This document shows positions 1 through 5,619 of a DNA stretch of 6,489 nt, one piece after another (positions within the stretch are counted from its first letter, which is position 1; each line of letters opens with the position of its first letter). The position numbers and the translations under genes are program-made. The notes beneath the pieces were generated by a model, which worked only from the letters and a program-made list of their open reading frames with translations, searched no databases and was not told where the DNA came from. Source of the stretch: Acidobacteriaceae bacterium (GTDB lineage Bacteria; Acidobacteriota; Terriglobia; Terriglobales; Acidobacteriaceae); the NCBI GenBank assembly GCA_030040115.1, contig JASHUH010000597.1, forward strand, positions 1 through 6,489, in the 5' to 3' direction.

Positions 1-238
1 AATCGAAGTCGGCCACCTTCTTGACCGCGCGCATATCGTTGCGATAGCTCTCGCGCATAGCCAGATTGGCGTGGCCGGAGCCGAACATCTGTTCCCAGAA
101 ATGCGGAAAGGGGGTAGTGGGGGCTGTGGCGTCAATGTCGATGTTCTGCTGCTGCGCGAATGCGCCAGTTGCGGATAGCAACGCCAAGGAAAAAACGAGC
201 AGGAGCAATTTGCGAGGCGTAGCGGGCCTCCGATGCAA
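1..238 (-). CDS. GH39-like secreted glycosidase (beta-xylosidase type), N-terminal part only
   Basis: The frame is open from 238 to the window edge and encodes 79 residues of a protein whose remainder lies outside. It starts with a basic n-region (HRRPATPRK), a hydrophobic core (LLLLVFSLALLSATG) and AFA|QQ, a clear Sec signal peptide of about 28 residues, so export is expected. The mature part contains IDIDATAPTTPFPHFWEQMFGSGHAN and then RESYRNDMRAVKKV, which I recognise as the opening of Acidobacteria-type GH39 proteins; in that family the barrel hydrolyses xylan-type beta-glycosides. The catalytic glutamates are beyond the window, so activity cannot be judged. I chose the TTG at 238-236 because no in-frame ATG or GTG precedes the signal peptide and it gives a normal n-region. 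No Shine-Dalgarno precedes it; a GGAGG lies just inside the frame (about 231-227). The gene follows the TonB receptor on the same strand, beyond a terminator. The reading frame is secure; the family call rests on one motif block. Confidence 0.68.
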   Translation of the reverse strand, partial: MHRRPATPRKLLLLVFSLALLSATGAFAQQQNIDIDATAPTTPFPHFWEQMFGSGHANLAMRESYRNDMRAVKKVADFD

Positions 239-243
239 ATGGG

Positions 244-249
244 AATGTA
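244..249 (-). promoter_or_regulatory. Possible -10 box (TACATT) for the GH39-like gene
   Basis: TACATT on the minus strand lies 5 bp upstream of the proposed TTG start. No recognisable -35 element stands 16-18 bp further up, because that stretch is the terminator stem and T-rich tail. If used, it would produce a nearly leaderless transcript, which would fit the absence of a Shine-Dalgarno sequence. The alternative is read-through from the receptor operon. Confidence 0.2.
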
Positions 250-252
250 GCA

Positions 253-296
253 GAAGAGGAAAGCGCGCGGCGAACGAGGAGAGATTCGCCGCGCGC
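253..296 (-). terminator. Rho-independent terminator after the TonB-dependent receptor
   Basis: A perfect 12-bp inverted repeat (GCGCGCGGCGAA / TTCGCCGCGCGC, at 263-274 and 285-296) with a 10-nt loop lies 14 bp past the receptor stop codon. Read on the minus strand the stem is followed at once by the pyrimidine-rich TTTCCTCTTCT tail (262-252). A long GC-rich stem with a T-containing tail fits an intrinsic terminator. The interrupted T-tract may leave it leaky, allowing some read-through into the GH39-like gene. The stem is symmetric, but on the plus strand it is followed by GGGATTGG, so termination is directional. Confidence 0.8.
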
Positions 297-310
297 GGGA
301 TTGGACCCGG

Positions 311-3300
311 TCAGAAGTCAAAGCTGGCTTGCAGCGTGACCGTACGGCCGCCCAGCGCTCCCGTGTCCTGGCCGAAATTTGTGGCCGTGATGTTGTTCGA
401 AATATCGCTCGGGTTGAAATTCAGGTTGTTGAAAAGGTTGAAGGCGTCGGCGCGAATCGTAAGCCCCGAGCCCTCGCGGAGTTTGGGCATGCCGAAAGTC
501 TTCGTCACCGTCGCGTCGAGATCCGTGTAGCGCGGGCCGGGCAAGGAGTTTCGACCAATGCCGGGGCTCTGCGGGATGGCTCCGCCGGTGGCCGGGAATG
601 CGGGGCCAAGGGTATAGGCCGGAATGGAAAAGTAGGCTGTGCCGCTCAAGGTGGCTGCCAGTGGGAAGTTGGAGTTCGCGCCGTTGCCCACGCCGGGGCC
701 CGATTTGAACGCGCCGTTGCTGGTGTTGCGGCCCGCGCCGCCCAGGTAGGCGCCAGGAAGCAGCTGGGTATAAGTTGAGCAAGTGCTGCAATACAGGTTT
801 CCGGGGACAGGAAAAACCGGCTGCCACGCGAACCCGGTGTGCCAGTTGTAGATCCCGCTGAGGCTCCAGCCGCCAACTAACTTCTCCATCCAGTTATGGC
901 TGCCGCGGAAGAAGACCGGCTGCCACGCGCCAAAGATCTTCACCAGATTGCCGACGTCGTAATCGGAGCGGCCGTAGGAGAGATGCGGGTCGTAGGGATA
1001 GTCTTGCGCCTCATACGGATCGGAGCCGGTGTCCAGGCTCTTGGCCCAGTTGTAGCTGGCTTCAACCTGGAATCCGCGCGACATCTGGTGGCTCAAAGTG
1101 GCAATCATCGAGTTGTAATTGCCGAAGCCGTTATTGCCAAAGTAGTAGACGTTGGTCACCGAGGGATTGAGCGGAATGCCCGTTACCGATGCGACGGCAT
1201 TCTCGTCATAGTAGTAGTAAATGTGGCGCGATTGGCTGCCCGAGTACCCCAGCGAAAACACGTTCCTGAATCCGAGATCGTCTTCCATACCGAACGAGTA
1301 GTGCTCGACGTACTGGGTCGGCATGTTCTTGTCGAAGGCGGTCAGCGTGGTTGTGCCGGTGGTGGGCAATCCGTTCGGCCCGAAAGCGGTCGCCGATGTC
1401 GAGATCACGTTGGGGTTGGGCGGGTAGTCGTAGAGGGAGTGAACGTTGGTCGCGGTGGCGTACACAATGTCCGGGTTGATCGCCGCCGGTGTGCTTGAGG
1501 CGAAGTTCACCGGAACAAAGATGCCCGGATTGCTGTACTCGCTGGCCGAGGTCGCGATTTCGTTTTGGTTATAGTTGAGGCCGAAGCCGCCGCGGAAAAC
1601 GATCTTGTTCTGGAACCAGCGCGGCGCATAGGCGAATCCAAGCTCGGGGCCAAAGTTCAATTTCTGCGGGGTCCACAGATTGCCGCCATGCTGCAGGTAG
1701 AGCCCGGTCAAAAGACCGCTGCCGGTTCCAAAGCGGACGGAAAACATGTCGTTCTGCTTTGCGGCCAGGGAACCAAAGTAGCTATAGCGTAGTCCCAGGT
1801 TCAAGGTGAGGGAGGGTGTGACCTTGTAATCGTCCTGCACGAAGACGCCCCACAGGTCTTCGCGGTCGTCCTGGCGGGCATCCGTGGGCGTTCCGGTGGC
1901 TGGATCGAAATCCCCCGACTCCTGGCGCGGCGCGTCGTCCAAAAAATCCCAGATGTTGAAGAAATAGTAAGTGGGACGGGCGGCGGATGGATTGTCGTTC
2001 AGGTAATAGAGGCGTGTGAGCTCGCCGCCGAATTTGAAGCTGTGCCGTCCCACGATTTTGGTGACGATGTCGCTGTATCCGTAGGTCCACTGGTTGTAAA
2101 TGCCTGGCCCCGGCGCGCCGAAGGGCTGCAGGGTGGCGCTGCCAATGGTATACGCCAACTCATCGTTAGGCAGGCCGAACGGCTCCTGAGGATTGGAGTT
2201 GACTTCGTTGTAGCGCCAACCGGCTGCATTGGCGCGGGCCTCGTTGAGCAGGTTGGGGCCGAAAATGTGATTCCAAAGGCCCGTAAAGGCGTCGTTGGTC
2301 ACGTCGTGATGCCACAGGTTCATGGAGCGCACAGGGCCGTTGTAGTAAGTCGAATTCGCGGGAACCCAATAGATGGTGCCCGTCAGCCGGTCCTTGCCGG
2401 TGACATCGGCGTCCACCCGGCCGTTATATTGGTCGTCGCTAATGGTGGTGGGGTTCAAGGTGGTGTAGTCGGCAATGTCGGCAGTCGTCGTGTTCAGCCC
2501 GCTGCCCACGCCGGGCACAGTGGAGCTGGCCCAGGTCAGGTCCTGCGTGCCCGGAGGACCGGGCAGCGGCGAGCCGATGTTCAGGCCCTGGCCAGGAATC
2601 GTGTTGCAGGTTACACCTTCTACCAAGCCAATGTTCGCGCAGGTCTGGTTGACCAATACGCCGCTGACATGCGCGCCGGGATAGGTGAGATATTGGGTCG
2701 CGATCGGGCCGGCAGGCGTGAGCGCATCGAAGGCCGGCGTATCGTACCAGCCGGTGGCAGTCACCTGGGAGACGCCGCTGCGTTCGCCTTCGTAGGCAAA
2801 GAACGCGAACAGCTTGTTTTTCCACAGCGGCCCGCCCAGGCTGCCGCCAAGCTGATCGAACTGCTGCTGGTCGCGGAGCAGGTTGCGCTGAGAGGGGGTG
2901 CATGGCGCCGGCAGCCCCGTAACCGGACTGGTGCAACTCGCGTCATAAAAAGCCGGTCCGTTGTAAGGCTGATATGCATTGAGCCCTGGGCTCCAGCGCT
3001 GGAAGAACACGCTGCCGTGGATGGTGTTCGTGCCGCCCTTGGTGGTCACCTGGATTTGTTCGCCCGCGAAACGGCCGTATTCCGCGTCGTAGTCGTTCGA
3101 CATCACGTGCACGTCGTCCACCGATTGCTCCGTCGGCGTGATCACCGAAGCGCCACCCCAGACCGCGCTGACGGTGCTGATGCCGTCGACCTGAACGCTG
3201 TTGTTCTCATACTGATTGCCGTTGCCGTGCGTCTGGGGGCCATTCTCGGTGGAGAAGATGCCGCTGTTCGCCGACGGCCCTCCCGGACCGGCGGTGCCCG

Positions 3301-3889
3301 GAAGCGCGTAGCTGCCGCCTCCGGCCGCCTGCGACATATCGCTCACTGTGCCCGGCGCGAATTGCGATAGTTGAAAGACGTCGCGCCCGAAGGACGGCAT
3401 GTGCTGGATTTCGTCGGAGCTGACGGTGGCGCCGATGGTGGCGTTCTCGGTGTCGATGAGCGGCAGTTGCGCGGCGTTCACAGTCACCGACTGTTGCGGC
3501 GCCGTGCTCACCGCAAGCTGAATGTTCAAGGCGTTTGCCTGTTCGGGAATGATCTGCAGGTCATCGAGGGTCTTGGTGGCAAAGCCGGTGCGGCTCGCCA
3601 CCAGAGTGTAAGTGCCGGGCGGTAAGGCGTTGAAGTTGTATACGCCGACGCCATTGCTTGTGCTCTCCTGCTTCTGGTTGGTGGCGTTGTTGGTCAAGGT
3701 CAGCGTGACGCCGGGAATCACGGCGCCGGTGGGGTCGGTCACTACGCCTTGAATCGAAGCGCGGAACTGCGCGTTCGCCGGGGCGCACAACAAGCCCGCG
3801 GCCAGAAGCGCAACGGCTCCCGGAAGCGCGAACCTGAATGGGAAAATGCGAGGGGAGGTCCCCGGAGGGACGGTGGGGAAGGTGGCCAT
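311..3889 (-). CDS. Oar-like TonB-dependent outer-membrane receptor with carboxypeptidase-regulatory-like domain
   Basis: Complete 1192-residue protein, a size normal for the large Acidobacteriota TonB-dependent receptors. Residues 1-40 form a signal peptide (hydrophobic ALPGAVALLAAGLLCAPANA, cleavage before Gln41). Residues about 42-130 are a carboxypeptidase-regulatory-like (Ig-like) domain: GVVTDPTGAVIPGVTLTLTN, then GVYNFNALPPGTYTLVAS. Residues about 135-290 match the plug, with DGIST, NDYDAEYGRFAGEQIQVTTK and GGTNTIHGSVF. The rest is a beta-barrel rich in aromatic strands, including the NLGLRYSYFG and RADAFNLFNN signatures, and it ends in the typical C-terminal strand with final Phe (LQASFDF). 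It should sit in the outer membrane and import a substrate using TonB energy; the ligand cannot be read from sequence. No classical TonB box was evident. Six mature cysteines fall in three close pairs (319/330, 417/428, 1034/1037). The ATG is supported by a strong AAGGAG, the gene has its own promoter, and a terminator follows. It is not a clear SusC because no SusD partner is present. Confidence 0.93.
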   Translation of the reverse strand: MATFPTVPPGTSPRIFPFRFALPGAVALLAAGLLCAPANAQFRASIQGVVTDPTGAVIPGVTLTLTNNATNQKQESTSNGVGVYNFNALPPGTYTLVASRTGFATKTLDDLQIIPEQANALNIQLAVSTAPQQSVTVNAAQLPLIDTENATIGATVSSDEIQHMPSFGRDVFQLSQFAPGTVSDMSQAAGGGSYALPGTAGPGGPSANSGIFSTENGPQTHGNGNQYENNSVQVDGISTVSAVWGGASVITPTEQSVDDVHVMSNDYDAEYGRFAGEQIQVTTKGGTNTIHGSVFFQRWSPGLNAYQPYNGPAFYDASCTSPVTGLPAPCTPSQRNLLRDQQQFDQLGGSLGGPLWKNKLFAFFAYEGERSGVSQVTATGWYDTPAFDALTPAGPIATQYLTYPGAHVSGVLVNQTCANIGLVEGVTCNTIPGQGLNIGSPLPGPPGTQDLTWASSTVPGVGSGLNTTTADIADYTTLNPTTISDDQYNGRVDADVTGKDRLTGTIYWVPANSTYYNGPVRSMNLWHHDVTNDAFTGLWNHIFGPNLLNEARANAAGWRYNEVNSNPQEPFGLPNDELAYTIGSATLQPFGAPGPGIYNQWTYGYSDIVTKIVGRHSFKFGGELTRLYYLNDNPSAARPTYYFFNIWDFLDDAPRQESGDFDPATGTPTDARQDDREDLWGVFVQDDYKVTPSLTLNLGLRYSYFGSLAAKQNDMFSVRFGTGSGLLTGLYLQHGGNLWTPQKLNFGPELGFAYAPRWFQNKIVFRGGFGLNYNQNEIATSASEYSNPGIFVPVNFASSTPAAINPDIVYATATNVHSLYDYPPNPNVISTSATAFGPNGLPTTGTTTLTAFDKNMPTQYVEHYSFGMEDDLGFRNVFSLGYSGSQSRHIYYYYDENAVASVTGIPLNPSVTNVYYFGNNGFGNYNSMIATLSHQMSRGFQVEASYNWAKSLDTGSDPYEAQDYPYDPHLSYGRSDYDVGNLVKIFGAWQPVFFRGSHNWMEKLVGGWSLSGIYNWHTGFAWQPVFPVPGNLYCSTCSTYTQLLPGAYLGGAGRNTSNGAFKSGPGVGNGANSNFPLAATLSGTAYFSIPAYTLGPAFPATGGAIPQSPGIGRNSLPGPRYTDLDATVTKTFGMPKLREGSGLTIRADAFNLFNNLNFNPSDISNNITATNFGQDTGALGGRTVTLQASFDF

Positions 3890-3897
3890 CCTGAAAT

Positions 3898-3903
3898 CTC
3901 CTT
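3898..3903 (-). promoter_or_regulatory. Ribosome binding site of the TonB-dependent receptor
   Basis: AAGGAG on the minus strand ends 8 nt before the ATG at 3889-3887. It is the best Shine-Dalgarno in the window and fixes the start codon. It directly abuts the downstream unit of the leader tandem duplication, so leader folding could affect access to it. Confidence 0.8.
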
Positions 3904-3940
3904 ATCAATTGCCCGCTTGCAGTCCACTTGCCCGCTTGCA
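3903..3940 (-). repeat. 19-bp tandem duplication in the receptor leader
   Basis: Two adjacent 19-bp units share the 13-bp core TGCAAGCGGGCAA (plus-strand cores at 3909-3921 and 3928-3940), and 15 of 19 positions agree. The array ends against the Shine-Dalgarno. The CAATTG palindrome occurs at both ends (3906-3911 and 3939-3944). It may be a simple duplication, or a doubled binding site for a protein or an RNA. Confidence 0.75.
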
Positions 3941-3949
3941 ATTGCAGAG

Positions 3950-3975
3950 ACCTGCTCTCAGTGATGAGAGCGGGT
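3950..3975 (-). promoter_or_regulatory. Leader hairpin: 11-bp inverted repeat with 4-nt loop
   Basis: ACCTGCTCTCA (3950-3960), loop GTGA, TGAGAGCGGGT (3965-3975). Ten of eleven positions pair. The odd pair is a G-U wobble in a plus-strand RNA but a C-A mismatch in the receptor mRNA. It lies within the predicted 5' leader, about 45 nt before the Shine-Dalgarno. It could be an mRNA stem-loop or a dimeric DNA operator. Confidence 0.55.
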
Positions 3976-3996
3976 ATCACCGCGTACAGCCATTCT

Positions 3997-4011
3997 GGGA
4001 GCACTGCTCCC
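3997..4011 (-). promoter_or_regulatory. Leader hairpin: 6-bp GC-rich inverted repeat
   Basis: GGGAGC / GCTCCC arms surround a 3-nt loop. The element falls about 20 nt into the predicted receptor transcript. It may stabilise the 5' end of the mRNA or form part of a larger leader fold. No T-tract follows, so it is not a terminator. Confidence 0.4.
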
Positions 4012-4034
4012 CGTCTGGCCGCCACTCCCCTGAC

Positions 4035-4046
4035 GGTACTTGTACC
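4035..4046. promoter_or_regulatory. Operator-like palindrome GGTAC-N2-GTACC over the -10 box
   Basis: A 5-bp perfect inverted repeat around a central TT (plus strand) covers the whole TACAAG -10 hexamer of the receptor promoter. A dimeric repressor bound here would block RNA polymerase. Short dyads built on GTAC or GTNTANAC half-sites are common among GntR/HutC-type operators, but no regulator gene is in the window, so the factor is unknown. Confidence 0.5.
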
Positions 4047-4067
4047 ATTCTGCGAAACGGGCGTCAA
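4039..4067 (-). promoter_or_regulatory. Sigma70-type promoter of the TonB-dependent receptor
   Basis: Minus strand: TTGACG (-35, 4067-4062), a 17-bp spacer, then TACAAG (-10, 4044-4039). Both hexamers match the consensus well at the optimal spacing. Transcription should start near 4032, giving a leader of about 143 nt before the ATG at 3889. This is the clearest promoter in the window. Confidence 0.65.
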
Positions 4068-4118
4068 GCCAACAAAAAGCCTGCCGTGAGCGCGCTTAGA
4101 TGCACATTCTGCGGCGAT

Positions 4119-4150
4119 GGTTCGATAGAACCGCGGAATCGAAGTTCGAT
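4119..4150. repeat. Pair of small inverted repeats downstream of cinA
   Basis: GGTTC-GATA-GAACC (4119-4132) is followed by ATCGAA-G-TTCGAT (4138-4150); both contain TTCGAT in the same orientation. They lie 52-85 bp upstream of the receptor -35 box and 83-114 bp past the cinA stop. They could be activator sites or weak 3' stem-loops of the cinA mRNA. No T-run follows on the minus strand. Confidence 0.4.
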
Positions 4151-4232
4151 GTCATGCAGAGAAGGTCCAATGGTCGCGGCGCGGTAGGAGCGGGGAGCTC
4201 GGGGTGAGGGGCGGAGCGCGGATTGGCGATGC

Positions 4233-5477
4233 TTACATGAGCCGGCGGCGAACCAGGTCGAGGGCTTGCTGGGCGGCGTATTCGCGAATGCGGTCACGAT
4301 CGCCGCGGAAGGTGCGGTCGAGGCAATCAGTCTTCTGGGCTTCGGAAACGGCGATGTAGACGAGGCCGACGGGCTTGGATTCGGTTGCACCGGTAGGACC
4401 GGCGACGCCGGTGACGCCCAGGCCGATGGTGGCGCCGGTACGCAGCCGGATGCCGTTGGCCAACGCTTTGGCCACTTCGGCGGAAACGGCTCCATGTTGC
4501 GCGATGAGATCCTCGGGCACGCCCGCAAATGCGGACTTGAGCGGGTCGGAGTAGACCACGGCGCCGCCGAGAAACGAACGCGAGCTGCCGGGAACGGAAG
4601 TGATGCGCTGCGCAATCAGGCCGCCGGTGCAGCTTTCGGCGACGGCTAGTGTCGCCTGGCGGAGGCCGAGATAATAGAGCACGATCTGCTCGAGCGTGTC
4701 ACCCTGGGAAGAGTAGAGCCAGTCCTCGAGAGCCTCTTCCATGCGGCCGGCCAGTTCGTCGACGCGCTGCTGCGCAGCTTCGAGGGTTGGCTTGGCGCAG
4801 AGGAGGGTCAGTTGGATGTCGCCGGTATGGGCGAGGATGGTGGTTTCAACATCCGCATACGTGGTGTAGATGGGGGCGAGCAGCTTGTCGGCCTGCGACT
4901 CGGGGAGCATGGCCGCCTTGAGCGTGCGGGTGGCGATGGCGCGGGGCGGCGCGGCTTCGCGCAGCCGCGGCAAACACTCGGTGTCGAAAAGCGGCTTGCA
5001 CTCGTGCGGCGGGCCGGGAAGAAGCGCGATCAGCTTGCGATAGCCCGAGAAAATGGTGTCGAGCCATTGGCCGGGGGCGCTGCCATTGGAATTGGGCAAC
5101 AGGGTTGCTCCTTCCAGAACGTCGGCCTGTTTGAGGTTGTTTTGGGGCATGGAAATGCGCCAGGTGGCGGCGCGGGCGTGGAGCGCGGCAACCTGGGTGG
5201 CGTCGCGGCGCAGGGTGAGCGAGAGCGCTTCAGCCACGGCCTCGCGCGTGAGGTCATCCTCAGTAGGGCCGAGGCCGCCCATAAGGAGGAGAATGTCGAC
5301 GCGGCCAAGCGCGGTGCGGATGACGTTGACGAGATCTTTGCGGCGGTCGCCGACAATGGTCTTGAAGGCGACGGTGACGCCGATCTCGTTGAGTTTTTGG
5401 GTGAGATAAAGCGAGTTGGTGTCCTGGCGATGCGGAGTGAGCATCTCGGAGCCGACGGCGATGATTTCGGATTTCAT
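4233..5477 (-). CDS. cinA: CinA family nicotinamide-nucleotide amidase (MoCF-like + amidase domains)
   Basis: Complete 414-residue protein of normal family length. The N-terminal MoaB/Mog-like domain (about 4-170) carries IIAVGSEML, the hallmark MGGLGPTEDDLTREA (66-80) and LPGPPHEC (153-160). A linker region follows (about 175-255). The C-terminal amidase domain (about 260-412) has AESCTGGLIA (280-289), GGAVVYSDPLK (304-314) and GVTGVAGPTGATESKPVG (354-371). Ser282, Tyr309 and Lys314 occupy the conserved positions of the family active site. The C-terminal domain deamidates NMN to nicotinate mononucleotide in pyridine-nucleotide salvage; the N-terminal domain of homologues has ADP-ribose pyrophosphatase activity. 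A cytosolic enzyme is expected. An in-frame TAG lies six codons upstream of the ATG, so that ATG is the first usable start. No Shine-Dalgarno precedes it, because a heptad repeat array occupies that place. No clear promoter was found; it may be co-transcribed with the propeller gene. Confidence 0.95.
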   Translation of the reverse strand: MKSEIIAVGSEMLTPHRQDTNSLYLTQKLNEIGVTVAFKTIVGDRRKDLVNVIRTALGRVDILLLMGGLGPTEDDLTREAVAEALSLTLRRDATQVAALHARAATWRISMPQNNLKQADVLEGATLLPNSNGSAPGQWLDTIFSGYRKLIALLPGPPHECKPLFDTECLPRLREAAPPRAIATRTLKAAMLPESQADKLLAPIYTTYADVETTILAHTGDIQLTLLCAKPTLEAAQQRVDELAGRMEEALEDWLYSSQGDTLEQIVLYYLGLRQATLAVAESCTGGLIAQRITSVPGSSRSFLGGAVVYSDPLKSAFAGVPEDLIAQHGAVSAEVAKALANGIRLRTGATIGLGVTGVAGPTGATESKPVGLVYIAVSEAQKTDCLDRTFRGDRDRIREYAAQQALDLVRRRLM

Positions 5478-5483
5478 AAAGGC

Positions 5484-5518
5484 AGCTTTCAGCTATTAGC
5501 TTTCAGCTCTCAGCTTCA
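5484..5518. repeat. 7-bp-period tandem array (AGCTNNN x5) before cinA
   Basis: Five consecutive heptads on the plus strand: AGCTTTC, AGCTATT, AGCTTTC, AGCTCTC, AGCTTCA. AGCT is invariant and the last three positions vary. The array ends 6 bp upstream of the cinA ATG, where a ribosome binding site would normally be. A degenerate remnant in the opposite orientation (AGCTGAG AACTGAG) lies at 5598-5611. Each AGCT is self-complementary, so the array can fold in many registers. Confidence 0.85.
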
Positions 5519-5619
5519 AAGCGGCGGATCAGCCGCGGTGGTTTCCACGGCGAAACGCGACTGTCAGACGGGTCCTCGGTCTGGCTGTTGGCGGAAAGCT
5601 GAGAACTGAGGGCTTCAAA
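5513..5619. repeat. Compact intergenic element bracketed by an 8-bp direct repeat
   Basis: GCTTCAAA occurs at 5513-5520 and again at 5612-5619, bracketing 91 bp. Inside are three inverted repeats in series: GCGGC-N6-GCCGC (5521-5536), GTTTC-N6-GAAAC (5541-5556) and CAGAC-N9-GTCTG (5565-5583). The right copy covers the TGA stop of the propeller gene. The layout resembles a small inserted or folded repeat element with a target-site duplication, but no terminal inverted repeats are obvious. The 5521-5536 stem followed by TTT on the minus strand could also work as a weak terminator. Confidence 0.45.

Larger units (their letters stand above)
3890..4232. other. 343-bp intergenic regulatory region between cinA and the receptor gene
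   Basis: There is no credible gene here; the open frames crossing it are continuations of antisense frames. In the direction of transcription it holds two inverted repeats (4150-4119), a -35/-10 promoter (4067-4039) with a palindrome over the -10, a leader with two hairpins (4011-3997 and 3975-3950), a 19-bp tandem duplication (3940-3903) and the Shine-Dalgarno. The stretch nearest the cinA stop (4232-4151) is GC-rich without obvious structure. I see no classical terminator with a T-tract after cinA. Confidence 0.7.

Noticed and set aside
2042..3370. Plus-strand open frame of 442 codons opposite the receptor
   Set aside because: It is an antisense shadow in GC-rich DNA: no domain is recognisable, composition is Arg/Gly/Val/Ala-rich, and the minus-strand receptor frame is unambiguous and complete.
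311..3889. Receptor as SusC of a polysaccharide-utilisation locus
   Set aside because: No SusD-like lipoprotein is adjacent, and the plug and barrel motifs resemble the Oar-like Acidobacteriota receptors.
4073..4080. TTTTT run on the minus strand as a cinA terminator
   Set aside because: No stable stem immediately precedes it, and it lies just upstream of the receptor -35 box.
4119..4132. GGTTCGATAGAACC as the T-arm of a tRNA
   Set aside because: There is no acceptor stem, anticodon arm or D-arm at tRNA spacing on either strand; it is a simple short hairpin.
5484..5518. Heptad array as a CRISPR-like repeat
   Set aside because: The units are 7 bp, directly adjacent with no spacers, and there are no cas genes.
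4812..5609. Plus-strand open frame of 265 codons opposite cinA
   Set aside because: It mirrors cinA codon structure and runs through the intergenic repeats. The opposite strand carries all the conserved CinA motifs.
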